In this document: positions 17,338 to 26,043 of the stretch, one piece after another
Layout: every line of letters starts with the position of its first letter
Numbering within the stretch: position 1 is the first letter of the stretch
NCBI RefSeq assembly: GCF_001544375.1
Contig: NZ_BCQJ01000003.1
Location: 62,001-126,000, forward strand
Source: Enterococcus canis NBRC 100695
Lineage (GTDB): Bacteria; Bacillota; Bacilli; Lactobacillales; Enterococcaceae
Direction of reading: 5' to 3'
DNA length: 64,000 nt
The notes under the pieces: model-generated
The model's input: only the letters and a program-made list of their open reading frames with translations
What the model was told of the DNA's origin: nothing
Database searches by the model: none
Made by a program: the position numbers and the translations under genes

Positions 17338-18436
17338 GGTATAGCTCCTTTATTTCTTGGATGACCCGCGGTATCGCCTGCCCGTCGTTCATTGTATTCC
17401 ACATCGCATTAAACTGGTGAAAGTCTTGTTGAGGGACTAACAGCTCTTTGGTCGTCAACTCTTTAAAGATTGGGCCCGGTGCCCACTTTTCAAAATCTGG
17501 CTGTATGCCGACCTTCGCTTGATACTCCTCCAAATCATAACAGTAAAACAGCATTTTTCCAGTAGAATTTGCCAGCGCGTACTCAAAAGGCACTGAAGAA
17601 TAATCACTAATCAAAAGGTCCACACTAGGCAAGAGCTCCATTAAGGAAAAGCCAGCCAAATCCAACATCTGTTCTGGTACTTGTCGCCGCAGGTCATGAT
17701 CATGGGGATGTGCCTTAACGAGCATCCGATAATCTTTGGTTTGTAGCCAAGCCGTATCGGGCATGCTTGTGGCCGTTTCCCGATAAGTCGGAGCATAGAG
17801 TGCTATCGGCTGGTCCCCAAAAACATCCCGCACTCGCTGCTTGACATCCCGACGCCAGGATTCGTCAAAATAACGATCAGTCCGTGGTGTACCTAGTAGC
17901 TTGATTTGTGCTGGTTTGGCTAAATAACTGCGTTGGAAGGCACGTCCCATAGTTTCTGATGCCACAACGTAGTGACTAAAACGCTGATAGACTTCTTGAT
18001 AGCGTAAACGGTCTGCTGGCGTTGCCTGTTGAGCATATTTGGCTTCTAAACCAAATGACTTGATGGCGCCATTGGCATGCCATAATTGAATCACTGGGGT
18101 TTGCGCCAAGTCTAGCGCACCTAAAAATGCAAAGTAGTTGTCTGCTAATAATAAACGGGCACCCGCGATAACGGGTATATTTTTTAGTAACTTGGCAAAA
18201 GGCTCAAGCGGCTGGATCATTGCGCCTAAACGGGCATAGTCCAGGGCTTCAGCCTGACAATTTTTCGTATAGTAAATGCGCAGTTGCGGAAACTCTGCAA
18301 TTAGTTCCGTCAACAGTTGACGATTATTTTCGGGAAAGCTCAAGAGATAAGCAATCGTATCATTGATCTGTGGCCGCTGTTTGCTAATCAACTGCATATA
18401 GGACCTTTTTGCCAGATTTACTATTGCCTGTTTCAT
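17327..18436 (-). CDS. tagB: Teichoic acid glycerol phosphate primase-like protein (TagB)
   Basis: First gene of the teichoic acid operon, 369 residues from the chosen start. CDP-glycerol glycerophosphotransferase family: LWHANGAIKSFGLEAK (HxN/G motif), GTPRTDRYFD, YAPTYRET and LISDYSSVPFEYAL. The replacement of HGT by HAN and its place next to tagA suggest the primase (TagB/TarB) that adds the first glycerol phosphate to the linkage unit. Two ATGs follow each other (18439 and 18436); the second is 8 bases from an AAGGA site and is preferred. tagO, tagD and the TagGH exporter are not in this window. Confidence 0.84.
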   Translation of the reverse strand: MKQAIVNLAKRSYMQLISKQRPQINDTIAYLLSFPENNRQLLTELIAEFPQLRIYYTKNCQAEALDYARLGAMIQPLEPFAKLLKNIPVIAGARLLLADNYFAFLGALDLAQTPVIQLWHANGAIKSFGLEAKYAQQATPADRLRYQEVYQRFSHYVVASETMGRAFQRSYLAKPAQIKLLGTPRTDRYFDESWRRDVKQRVRDVFGDQPIALYAPTYRETATSMPDTAWLQTKDYRMLVKAHPHDHDLRRQVPEQMLDLAGFSLMELLPSVDLLISDYSSVPFEYALANSTGKMLFYCYDLEEYQAKVGIQPDFEKWAPGPIFKELTTKELLVPQQDFHQFNAMWNTMNDGQAIPRVIQEIKELYHGD

Positions 18437-18486
18437 CATGTTCTTCCTTTCTCGTCTTCGCTGTTCTCTATCATACCTCATTATGC

Positions 18487-18518
18487 AAAAAAAATACAGT
18501 TTGCCCGCGGTCAAACTG
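18487..18518 (-). terminator. Terminator of the AI-2E transporter unit
   Basis: A 7-bp GC-containing stem (18497-18503 with 18512-18518) and eight T on the minus strand (18487-18494), just before the promoter region of the teichoic acid operon. Confidence 0.82.
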
Positions 18519-18531
18519 CGAAATAGCGCGT

Positions 18532-19716
18532 TTATTTTCCGTCTAAATAATCATCCTTAGAAAAATGGGTTTCCTCGTATTTGCCTTCTTCTCCATAGTA
18601 GCGGTTGTAGCGATTTTTAAACTTACGGAAAAGATAAATCGTAATGACTTTAATAATGGCGTAAATTGGGATGGCAAAGATCAAGCCAAAGATGCCCATC
18701 AGATCCCCCATCACTAGTAATACAATCACGATCGTTAAAGGATGGATCATTAAATGTTTTCCCATTACGGCTGGCTCAATCAAATGACCATTCAACATTT
18801 GGACTACAACCCAAACGATACACATTTTCAGAACCATCACCCAACTTACCATAAAAGCAACAATCAGGGCTGGCACAAAGGCTACAAATGGTCCAATATA
18901 CGGTACGATGGCGGTAATGCCCACGACAATCGACAAAATACCAGAATAAGGCATGCCTACAATTTTAAAACCGACAAAGGTCAGTAGACCAATCACGATT
19001 GAAACTAAAATCTGGCCTTTCAAATAGGCACCAACCTGCGTATTCATGGTAGCGCCAATCTCTTTGGCATCTTGCCGGAACCGCGGTGGGATGATTTCCA
19101 ACAAGAAACTGAAAAATTTCTGGTCGTCCTTTAATAGGAAAAAAGTCATGATAGGCGCTGTCACTAATACCAATGCGATACTGGTAATAGTAGAAAAAAC
19201 AGCTGAGGCTCCTTGCATCGCCTTGCCCAAATAATCAATCAAACTGTCAGAAATACTCTGCATCCAGTCCTCAACCTTCGTTAGGGCTTCATTCAATTGA
19301 TCTGCAAAAGCCGTCTCTTTGAAAAAGGCCGTCACAGTATGATTGATCTCTTCCACATAATCCGGCATATTTTTAATCAAACTTTCGATTTGATCACTGA
19401 TAACAGGCACAACGAGAATTACCCCTAATACGAGTGCCGCTAAAATCAAGATAAAAATTCCTAATACACTATAAAGCCGTTTAATGCGATGTTTCTCCAA
19501 CCAATTAACTAGCGGATTAAAAAGATAATACAACACTAACGATAATAAGACGGGACCAATTATCGTGGCGATAATAACGCGTAAAGGATCAAAAATAAAA
19601 CTTATCATATTTAAAAGATAGATTGCTAAAGCGCCTAGGATCAGAACTATTAGTGTAAATACTAAGTTTTTACCCCCAACAAATTCAATCCAGCGGGTGC
19701 TTTTCCATGATTTCAT
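18532..19716 (-). CDS. AI-2E family transporter (PerM/YdbI-like)
   Basis: A 394-residue membrane protein of the AI-2E/PerM family with about eight membrane segments. Two at the N-terminus (about 14-80) are followed by a long extracellular stretch (about 105-175), then a cluster from about 180 to 360. The family loop is seen as VPYIGPFVAFVPA (about 281-293). Members export small molecules or ions, some as sodium/proton antiporters; the AI-2 link is historical and should not be taken as function here. It follows the glycerate kinase gene after 12 bases with AAGGAGG, so the two form an operon. Confidence 0.85.
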   Translation of the reverse strand: MKSWKSTRWIEFVGGKNLVFTLIVLILGALAIYLLNMISFIFDPLRVIIATIIGPVLLSLVLYYLFNPLVNWLEKHRIKRLYSVLGIFILILAALVLGVILVVPVISDQIESLIKNMPDYVEEINHTVTAFFKETAFADQLNEALTKVEDWMQSISDSLIDYLGKAMQGASAVFSTITSIALVLVTAPIMTFFLLKDDQKFFSFLLEIIPPRFRQDAKEIGATMNTQVGAYLKGQILVSIVIGLLTFVGFKIVGMPYSGILSIVVGITAIVPYIGPFVAFVPALIVAFMVSWVMVLKMCIVWVVVQMLNGHLIEPAVMGKHLMIHPLTIVIVLLVMGDLMGIFGLIFAIPIYAIIKVITIYLFRKFKNRYNRYYGEEGKYEETHFSKDDYLDGK

Positions 19717-19728
19717 TGCGATACCTCC

Positions 19729-20847
19729 TTATCTAATCGTATAGCCAAAACGATATAATTCTAAGGCTGTTTCTGCTAGATTTTGTCGTGTATAGCTGGC
19801 TTCCATAGCTGCTTTCTGATCGACTGGACCTTTTTGGATTGCAAAGACACCGGCAAATAGCTCCTCAATATTCGCGATTTCCCCTTTTTCTCCAACTAAA
19901 GCGGTCACCGGCAGATGGTGCTCATTCCCTAATTTAGCCACCTGAAAGGGTACTTTCCCCAAATTTGACTGCTGGTCCATCCGCCCTTCGCCAGTAATCA
20001 CCCAGTGCGCATCTGTCAAATGCTGGTCAATCCCAGATGCTTCACGAATCAAACGAAAGCCTTGGACGATAGTTCCACCTAATAGAATGACGCCTCCGCC
20101 TAAGCCACCGGCAGCACCAGCCCCGGGGTATGCATTCAGCAAGGCTAACTCTTTTGCCGACTGAGCTAAGTTGATTGCTTGACTGTCTAGCCGGGCAATC
20201 TGCTCCTCTGAGGCACCTTTCTGGGCAGCAAACATTTGAAACGCCCCTTGCTTGCCCCAATAAGGATTTTCGACATCCACTGCGGCAATCAGCGGCTTGT
20301 CCGGTAAAATTAATTCACTAAGATCCATTTGAGCTGCTTCCAGTAGCGTATTGCAATTAGTCGGTAAGAGGTCACCCGCTTGGTCATAGATTTTAGCGCC
20401 AAATGCCTGTAATAATCCTAAGCCGCCATCGCTAACACCCGTGCCACCAAGAAAAACGATGACTTCTTCCATGCCATCCGCAAAAGCTTGACGAATCACC
20501 TGGCCCACCCCAAAGCTTGAACCGTTCGCAACGGTTGTGGACGAAGGGCTCGCCGGTAAGCCAACAATTTGGGCTGACTCAATAAACGCCGTGGTAATGC
20601 CTTTCCACTCACATTCAAAATAAGTCGCAGTCAGCGGTGTACCAGTCAGATCGACTGTTTCTACTGGATGAAAGGTTCCTTCTACATACTCTGCTAAGAC
20701 ACTTAATACGCCGTCCCCACCATCAGACATGGGTAAAACGACTGACCTAACCCGCGAGCAAGCTGCCAGTCCCTCAGCAACTGCCTGGCTTGCCTCCTTC
20801 GCTGAGATACTTCCTTTAAATGAATCCATTGCAATGACAACCTTCAT
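19729..20847 (-). CDS. glxK: Glycerate kinase (GarK/GlxK family)
   Basis: A 372-residue glycerate kinase that phosphorylates D-glycerate. The protein begins MKVVIAMDSFKGS, the family's characteristic N-terminus. Further signatures are PMSDGGDGVLSVL (about 39-51), FLGGTGVSDGGLGLLQAFG, GAAGGLGGG and TGEGRMDQQS (about 310-319). The ATG at 20847 is chosen for its TGGAGG site; the longer frame back to 20916 has none. A TATACT box lies about 40 bases upstream. First gene of a two-gene unit with the AI-2E transporter. Confidence 0.92.
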   Translation of the reverse strand: MKVVIAMDSFKGSISAKEASQAVAEGLAACSRVRSVVLPMSDGGDGVLSVLAEYVEGTFHPVETVDLTGTPLTATYFECEWKGITTAFIESAQIVGLPASPSSTTVANGSSFGVGQVIRQAFADGMEEVIVFLGGTGVSDGGLGLLQAFGAKIYDQAGDLLPTNCNTLLEAAQMDLSELILPDKPLIAAVDVENPYWGKQGAFQMFAAQKGASEEQIARLDSQAINLAQSAKELALLNAYPGAGAAGGLGGGVILLGGTIVQGFRLIREASGIDQHLTDAHWVITGEGRMDQQSNLGKVPFQVAKLGNEHHLPVTALVGEKGEIANIEELFAGVFAIQKGPVDQKAAMEASYTRQNLAETALELYRFGYTIR

Positions 20848-20958
20848 AAACAACCTCCATTTTTCTTCTATAACTAGTATAACCAGAAAGCGATTCAAAA
20901 TGAAAGCGTCGACCACATTTTTCCGTAAATCTATAGCAAACGATTGATGATTTTAGAT

Positions 20959-21004
20959 AAAAAAAGAGTATGGAATACAACTTTTTGAGTTATATACCAT
21001 ACTC
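20959..21004 (-). terminator. Terminator of the MoxR/VWA operon
   Basis: An 8-bp stem (20966-20973 with 20997-21004), inner A/T pairing across the loop, and a T-run on the minus strand (20959-20965). Confidence 0.75.
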
Positions 21005-21037
21005 CTTCTATCCCAATAAACACTTCTGTCCCAACCG

Positions 21038-23227
21038 CTAGAGATAACGGGCAATCAACTGCATCAGCTGTTGCGGAAAGGTTTCTAAGTCTGTGATATC
21101 AATAAAATGATTTTCTCCGTACAGTTCCCGGATTTGTTCTTTATCTTCACCCACTGCGGCGGCTAAAAATAGAACACCTTGACGTTCATAGTCCGTCAGA
21201 ACTTCTTGGATATCTTCACGGGCCTTTGTTCCGGTATAATCCGGTAACGCCTTAGGTTGACCATCACTGATACTGATCAATAGCTTAGTGGTGGCTTGCT
21301 GGCGCGCTAATTTTTCCGCAATCACCCGCAAGACCGCACCATCGCGATTATTTTGCCGCGGCTTCATGGTCATGATTTTCCCAGGTAAACCACTATAATC
21401 TTCCGTAAACTCTTTATAAGAATAAATGGAGGTCTTTTCCTTCGCCGTCAAATCAGCGGTATCGCCATTTAACATGAAGGGAATCCCCACGCGTTCCGCA
21501 AATTCGGCGACTGCTAAAGCGGCACGTTTTGCTGCGGTAATACGGTCATCCCGTAACATGGAGCCTGATTCATCCACCCGTAAAGCTAACGCTAAAGAAG
21601 GTTGGATATTAGGCGGATTTTTCTTATCAAAATAGCGGTAATCGCCTTGCGCTACTTTACTAGCATTAAAGCGAGTACCATAATACTTGCCTGTTTGATA
21701 ACCAGCCCGTTCTTCTTTTTCTAGCAATGCTAATACTTTACGAGAAAGCTGTTCAACCGTGGGTAAAATCTCCCGCATAAATTTAGCAGCTTCTGTTTCA
21801 TCTGCCGGCGTAGCCTCAGGTCGATGAACGATCAGCCCCTCTTTTTTGTGGACGGAATCCTTCAAAATCTCCCGCGCTTCCCGGTTCAGTTCTCTTTTTT
21901 GCAGCTTCTCATCTTTGATTTCTTCAGGTGCTGCTTGCGTACCGGCAGTGTTGGTTTCCACTTCTTCCCCTTGTTGGCTAGCCCCCGCTTGTTCTTTGCG
22001 CTCAGCTTCCATTTCTGGCTGTTCCCGCGGCGTGCCTGCTGGCTCGGATTCTTCTGTTTCCTTCTCCTCCGACTCACCCACTAAGGTGTCCGTAGCTTCG
22101 ACGCCGCGTTCTGCCGCTTCTTCTTCTGAAAGCAGACGCCCCTGTGTCAATTGCTGCGTGCGAATGGCGGTAGCTGCACCGATCCAAAGTTCGCGCAGCT
22201 CCACTAACAGCCGCGATTGATCTAGGGCTTCTTGTAAAATAATGATCTCTGCATCATCGGTAGAAATTTTATACAAAACTTTCGGCCAGATGGTATCTAG
22301 CGGATCTTGTTCTTGCTTAACGGTATTAACCCAGTAAAGATAAGACCGCATCCCAGCAACACCTTTGATGCCATTGGCTTTCGCCGTGGTGTCTAACAAG
22401 GTAATGATTTCCGCCATTTTGCTTAAAATCGGTTGATTTTGGTAGCCTGTTTTCCCTTGCGCCCGCTCAACCATTGTATCCAGTGTCGGCAAATTCATCT
22501 TTTCAGCATGCTGCATCCGGTCCCGTAAAGATTCATTCAATGGACGATTGCCTTCATAACTACGGTTAGTCGTCACCACCACCACACAATCAGGGTGACG
22601 TGGTACGATCCCAGTAGGAATATTAAGGCTGCCATTAGGCTCTAGTGCTGAATTAAGCGCCACTAAAACAGAAGCATCGCGAATAACAGATGGTTCTTGA
22701 ATTTCTAAAAGGTAGCCTTTTTCCAAAGCCCGAACAATTTCCGATGGATAAAACTTATACTCCACGGTGGACTCATCATCCAAACGATCCACCAGCTCAG
22801 CAAAACGTTCTTTAGCAGCGTTATGCGGCAGATCATAAGTCGTCATTAAAAATTGAATGACTGCCTCCAAACTATCAGTGGCATAAATGGCCTCTAAGAC
22901 AGCCTGGTCTGCTACTTCATCCGTGGCAATCACTGGCAACAGTGCGCCGAAAACATCGGACTTATCCATATCCGCAAAACAAGTTACTTTGGTGTAAGGC
23001 AGCTGTAAATCGGCGGATAATGCTTTAGCTAATTGTGTCTTACCAGAACCGGCATCGCCTTCTAATAAAATATTCATCAGTTTCATTTCAGGATCCTGCC
23101 AGTTTAGGGCAATTTCCTCAGCAATCCGCTCTTCTTCCAGACTATCAATATGACTGGCAGGCTTTTGCCAAATCATGGCTTGTTCTTCCGTTGTAAATTG
23201 CCGTCCATGGGTCAGAATCGTATCCAT
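21038..23227 (-). CDS. MoxR-like AAA+ ATPase fused to a VWA domain
   Basis: A 729-residue cytoplasmic protein joining two parts that are normally separate genes. The N-terminal AAA+ domain has a P-loop GDAGSGKT at 57-64, the sensor stretch VVVTTNRSYEGNRPLNESLR, and Arg residues for inter-subunit contact. A Glu-rich acidic, disordered linker spans about 370-450. The C-terminal von Willebrand A domain (about 540-729) has an intact MIDAS motif DESGSM and a second Asp in SISDGQPKA. MoxR-VWA pairs act as chaperones that insert metals or remodel target complexes. The target here is unknown, and the upstream 159-residue protein is the obvious partner. AAGGAGG precedes the ATG. Confidence 0.85.
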   Translation of the reverse strand: MDTILTHGRQFTTEEQAMIWQKPASHIDSLEEERIAEEIALNWQDPEMKLMNILLEGDAGSGKTQLAKALSADLQLPYTKVTCFADMDKSDVFGALLPVIATDEVADQAVLEAIYATDSLEAVIQFLMTTYDLPHNAAKERFAELVDRLDDESTVEYKFYPSEIVRALEKGYLLEIQEPSVIRDASVLVALNSALEPNGSLNIPTGIVPRHPDCVVVVTTNRSYEGNRPLNESLRDRMQHAEKMNLPTLDTMVERAQGKTGYQNQPILSKMAEIITLLDTTAKANGIKGVAGMRSYLYWVNTVKQEQDPLDTIWPKVLYKISTDDAEIIILQEALDQSRLLVELRELWIGAATAIRTQQLTQGRLLSEEEAAERGVEATDTLVGESEEKETEESEPAGTPREQPEMEAERKEQAGASQQGEEVETNTAGTQAAPEEIKDEKLQKRELNREAREILKDSVHKKEGLIVHRPEATPADETEAAKFMREILPTVEQLSRKVLALLEKEERAGYQTGKYYGTRFNASKVAQGDYRYFDKKNPPNIQPSLALALRVDESGSMLRDDRITAAKRAALAVAEFAERVGIPFMLNGDTADLTAKEKTSIYSYKEFTEDYSGLPGKIMTMKPRQNNRDGAVLRVIAEKLARQQATTKLLISISDGQPKALPDYTGTKAREDIQEVLTDYERQGVLFLAAAVGEDKEQIRELYGENHFIDITDLETFPQQLMQLIARYL

Positions 23228-23239
23228 GCGACTTCCTCC

Positions 23240-23719
23240 TTAATAACCTAGTTCTTCTAATAAGCGTTTCAAAATGCGATAACGTTCCCCTAATAGTTCA
23301 CCATCTTGTTGAAAAGCATCGTGCAAGAGCAAAATATCTTCATCAATCATAGGATTTTTCGTATCAACTTCGACAGTCATGCGATTTCCTTGAACTCCGA
23401 TGATATCGATTTGAGGATTTTCAGGGTCATAAAATTTTTCATACCGATACGCATCTTGTAAATAAAGGGAGGTACGTGCGGTTAAAATCGCCAAATCTAA
23501 AATGCGGTTGATGGGTAGTTCTTCTGACTGACGAGACCATTTTTCGCCTGTATGTCGCCAAACTTTACCAGATATATCAACTTTTCCTCGTTCATTCCAT
23601 TGGGCTAACCCTAATGAAAGTCCCTTTGCATCAGTATCAAATGCGCGGCGGCCATCAACTTTTTCATAGTCTTCCACAACAATTACTGGTTTGTGCTTCA
23701 AATTTGTAGGAATTTCCAT
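23240..23719 (-). CDS. Conserved protein of unknown function, partner of MoxR/VWA (DUF6530-like)
   Basis: A 159-residue soluble protein starting MEIPTNLKHKPVIVVEDYEK, without signal peptide or membrane segment. Conserved-looking stretches are RRAFDTDAKGLSLGLAQW and KVWRHTGEKWSRQSEELP. I believe this matches the DUF6530 family, but without a search that is tentative. It is the first gene of a two-gene operon (12 bases before the MoxR/VWA gene), so it is probably a substrate, adaptor or co-factor of that ATPase. A good promoter and an unusual 8-bp tandem repeat lie upstream. Confidence 0.75.
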   Translation of the reverse strand: MEIPTNLKHKPVIVVEDYEKVDGRRAFDTDAKGLSLGLAQWNERGKVDISGKVWRHTGEKWSRQSEELPINRILDLAILTARTSLYLQDAYRYEKFYDPENPQIDIIGVQGNRMTVEVDTKNPMIDEDILLLHDAFQQDGELLGERYRILKRLLEELGY

Positions 23720-23733
23720 TTGTCATTCTCCTT

Positions 23734-23773
23734 TTAGTAATTTACTAAATTACTGCGTTACTAATTTACTAGA
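23734..23773 (-). repeat. Tandem 8-bp repeat in the leader of the MoxR/VWA operon
   Basis: On the plus strand, four consecutive 8-base units start TTACTA, TTACTG, TTACTA and TTACTA at 23742, 23750, 23758 and 23766. A fifth, degenerate unit (TTAGTAAT) begins at 23734. The array fills the space between the -10 box and the ribosome site, so it can be an operator or an unstable repeat. Confidence 0.75.
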
Positions 23774-23801
23774 TAATAACGCAGAATGCTTTATCGGTCA
23801 A
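23773..23801 (-). promoter_or_regulatory. Promoter of the MoxR/VWA operon
   Basis: Minus strand TTGACC (23796-23801), 17 bases, TATTAT (23773-23778). The start of transcription falls within the 8-bp repeat array. Confidence 0.7.
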
Positions 23802-23811
23802 GTTCAGCCTT

Positions 23812-24183
23812 TTATCCATGGAGTTCCCAAGGTAAGCCATCAGGATCGTGAAAAAAAGTCATTTCAGTTTGGGTATCGGGATCGATGCGAAGCGGTTCAC
23901 AGCTGATACCTAAACTGCTAAGCCATGCCACTGCTTCCTTTACATCTGGCACAAAGAAAGAAACATGTCTTAGGCCCGCCGCTTCCGGATAACTAGGGCG
24001 CTTAGGTGCCGCTGGCTTGATAAAGAGTTCTAACTGGATTTTCCCTAAATGCAAGTCAATCTTACGATCATGAGGCCGTTTTTGGTCTTGAACCACCTGA
24101 AAGCCCAGCTTCTGATAAAAAGTTAAACTTCGTTTATAATCGGTGCCAATCACGGCGATATGGTGCAAAGTATCTAATCTCAT
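23812..24183 (-). CDS. VOC family protein (glyoxalase-like, YaeR/SMU1112c type)
   Basis: A 123-residue single-domain glyoxalase/bleomycin-resistance fold protein. It has LHHIAVIGTDYKRSLTFYQKL at the start (first His metal ligand), LRHVSFFVPDV in the middle (second His) and FFHDPDGLPWELHG at the end (Glu ligand). Enzyme activity is unknown; relatives are called lactoylglutathione lyase-like without proof. A single gene with AGAGGGGG before the ATG. The MoxR promoter lies inside its 3' end. Confidence 0.85.
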   Translation of the reverse strand: MRLDTLHHIAVIGTDYKRSLTFYQKLGFQVVQDQKRPHDRKIDLHLGKIQLELFIKPAAPKRPSYPEAAGLRHVSFFVPDVKEAVAWLSSLGISCEPLRIDPDTQTEMTFFHDPDGLPWELHG

Positions 24184-24340
24184 CTTGATTTCCCCCTCTT
24201 ACTTAACCTATCAAAAAAGCGCCTAGAACAAAAGAAATTTGCCAAAGCAGAAAACTTCATTTAATCTTTAAAACGTGCTATTTTTAAATAGTCAAAATTT
24301 TATTAAGCTCGCGACCAAGCTCCTTTTCCACTGGCTTCTA

Positions 24341-24349
24341 TGCTATAAT
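24341..24349 (+). promoter_or_regulatory. Extended -10 promoter of the L,D-transpeptidase gene
   Basis: TGCTATAAT (TATAAT at 24344-24349 with TG upstream); no convincing -35 hexamer, which fits an extended -10 promoter. Confidence 0.55.
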
Positions 24350-24393
24350 AATGACACTATATTGAAAATTTACGGATGGAGGTTCGTCTGTTC

Positions 24394-25803
24394 ATGACTA
24401 GAAAACATAAAAAATCTCGTAAGAAATGGTGGCTGATTCCTGTTGCGGCAGTGGCGATTGCTGGGGTCGGCGGATATGTCTTTTTCGACTCTCGTTTCTT
24501 ACCAACTGCCAAAGCTGAATCCATTGATATTGGGATGATGACCGTTGCGGATGCCAAAGCAAAATTAGAAAAACTCAATGCACCTAAAACTGTCACGATT
24601 GAGGCTAATGGACAAGAATTTCAAGTAGAACTACCTAAACGCTTCCAGATCGAAGAAAATTCCTTGAAAAATCAAGTGAAAAAATTCGATGTAAAATTGG
24701 AAAATAACCAAGAATTTGAGACTCAGCTAAAGAGTGAATTGGAAAATCTAGCCTTTCCAGAAGGCGAAGCCAGTCAAAATGCAAAACTGATTTATAAGGA
24801 TGACAAGTTCGTCATTGAACCAGAAAAGCAAGGGACTGAGATTGACAAGGCTGCTTTAATCGACAAGATTTTACAAGAGGCCGCTTCTGAAAAAGAGGCT
24901 GATCGCTACGAAGCAAGTGACTTCTATAAAAAACCTGAAGTCACTAAAGAGGATGAAAAATTAGTTGCTCAAGCAGATAAGCTTAACCAAACAATGGAAA
25001 AGAATATCACGCTGACAATCAATGGTAACGAGGCGTCCCTCCCTAAAGATGTTTTGAAATCCTCTCTTAAGGAAGATGGTTCCATTGATGCTACCCCTTT
25101 AAATGACTGGGTGGACGAACTGAATGCTAAATATAGCTCTTTGAACAAACCAATTATTTTCACTAATATCCATGGAGATACTAAGAAATATAAAAATAAT
25201 GGTGCTTATGGTTGGGGAATGGATACCGATCAAACAAAGACTGCTTTAGTAGATGCCGTTAAAGGCAAAGAAATGACTAAAACGATTGATGCTCCGTTAG
25301 TTGGTTACACTGGCCAAAATTCCGAAGTAAAAAACAACTATATTGAAATCGATTTGAACGATCAAAAAATGTATTACTTTAAAGATGGTAAAAAAGTCGT
25401 CGATACTGATGTGATAACAGGTCGCTATAATAAAGGGACAGCTACGGTACCCGGTTTCCATACCATCATGTACCATGATACCGACACTAGTTTAGAAGGT
25501 ACTATGTTAGATGGTACGAAATATAGTGTTCCTGTAAAATACTGGATGCCACTTTTAAGTTATGGTGGGGTCGTTACCCAAATTGGGATTCACGATGCTG
25601 ATTATAAAGCCGAAGCTTTTGGAGACAAAGAAGCCTATAAGACCAACTTAGGCAGTAACGGCTGTATCAACACACCTGGCGATCAAGTCAAAAAAATCTT
25701 TGAACAAGCCCCCGATGGTCTACCGGTTATTATCTATGGTGATATTTACAATGATGCACCTGGCGAATTCGATAAACCAGTTGACCATGGTGAAGCAGTA
25801 TAA
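24394..25803 (+). CDS. L,D-transpeptidase (Ldt-fm-like, YkuD domain)
   Basis: A 469-residue membrane-anchored peptidoglycan cross-linking enzyme that makes 3-3 cross-links and is insensitive to most beta-lactams. After a basic N-terminus, one membrane segment (about 12-30) leads to an extracellular peptidoglycan-binding-like region (about 40-320) and a C-terminal YkuD domain (about 320-455). The catalytic motif is SNGCINTPGD, with a conserved His in GIHDADYKAE. Size and layout match Ldt-fm of Enterococcus faecium. The ATG at 24394 is preferred since the ATG at 24376 lies inside the GGATGGAGG site; spacing is a little long (11). It ends at a strong terminator shared with tRNA-Arg. Confidence 0.92.
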   Translation: MTRKHKKSRKKWWLIPVAAVAIAGVGGYVFFDSRFLPTAKAESIDIGMMTVADAKAKLEKLNAPKTVTIEANGQEFQVELPKRFQIEENSLKNQVKKFDVKLENNQEFETQLKSELENLAFPEGEASQNAKLIYKDDKFVIEPEKQGTEIDKAALIDKILQEAASEKEADRYEASDFYKKPEVTKEDEKLVAQADKLNQTMEKNITLTINGNEASLPKDVLKSSLKEDGSIDATPLNDWVDELNAKYSSLNKPIIFTNIHGDTKKYKNNGAYGWGMDTDQTKTALVDAVKGKEMTKTIDAPLVGYTGQNSEVKNNYIEIDLNDQKMYYFKDGKKVVDTDVITGRYNKGTATVPGFHTIMYHDTDTSLEGTMLDGTKYSVPVKYWMPLLSYGGVVTQIGIHDADYKAEAFGDKEAYKTNLGSNGCINTPGDQVKKIFEQAPDGLPVIIYGDIYNDAPGEFDKPVDHGEAV

Positions 25804-25805
25804 CA

Positions 25806-25845
25806 AAAAAAGGTGGATACGCTATGATGCGTACCCACCTTTTTT
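25806..25845. terminator. Bidirectional terminator, L,D-transpeptidase and tRNA-Arg
   Basis: A 17-bp stem (25806-25822 with 25829-25845, one mismatch) with A- and T-runs on both sides; it touches the 3' end of the tRNA. Confidence 0.9.
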
Positions 25846-25846
25846 A

Positions 25847-25920
25847 CGTTCCCGACCGGAATCGAACCGATGGCCTAGCGCTTAGGAGGCGCTCGCTCTA
25901 TCCTACTGAGCTACGGGAAC
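25847..25920 (-). tRNA. tRNA-Arg (anticodon CCT)
   Basis: A 74-nt cloverleaf on the minus strand. The acceptor stem is GTTCCCG with CGGGAAC. The anticodon stem AGCGC/GCGCT encloses loop CTCCTAA (anticodon CCT, reading AGG), and the T-arm contains GGTTCGATTCC. CCA is not encoded. Confidence 0.96.
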
Positions 25921-25931
25921 AGACAATGTTT

Positions 25932-25960
25932 ATTGTAGATTTTTCCCTATATTGTGTCAA
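25932..25960 (-). promoter_or_regulatory. Promoter of tRNA-Arg
   Basis: Minus strand TTGACA (25955-25960), 17 bases, TACAAT (25932-25937). Confidence 0.8.
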
Positions 25961-25985
25961 TGCTTTTCCATCAAAGGCAAATCAT

Positions 25986-26014
25986 TTATCATCATCCGCT
26001 GCCTATGCTATCAT
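25986..26014 (+). promoter_or_regulatory. Promoter of the 44-residue protein gene
   Basis: TTATCA (25986-25991), 17 bases, TATCAT (26009-26014) with TG just upstream (extended -10). Confidence 0.55.
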
Positions 26015-26043
26015 TAAAGTAGTAACTAAAAGGAGGAAACAGC

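Noticed and set aside
21824-22220. Open frames on the plus strand opposite the MoxR/VWA linker
   Set aside because: They mirror the Glu/Gln-rich linker codons, have no ribosome site, and give Ser/Phe-rich low-complexity products.
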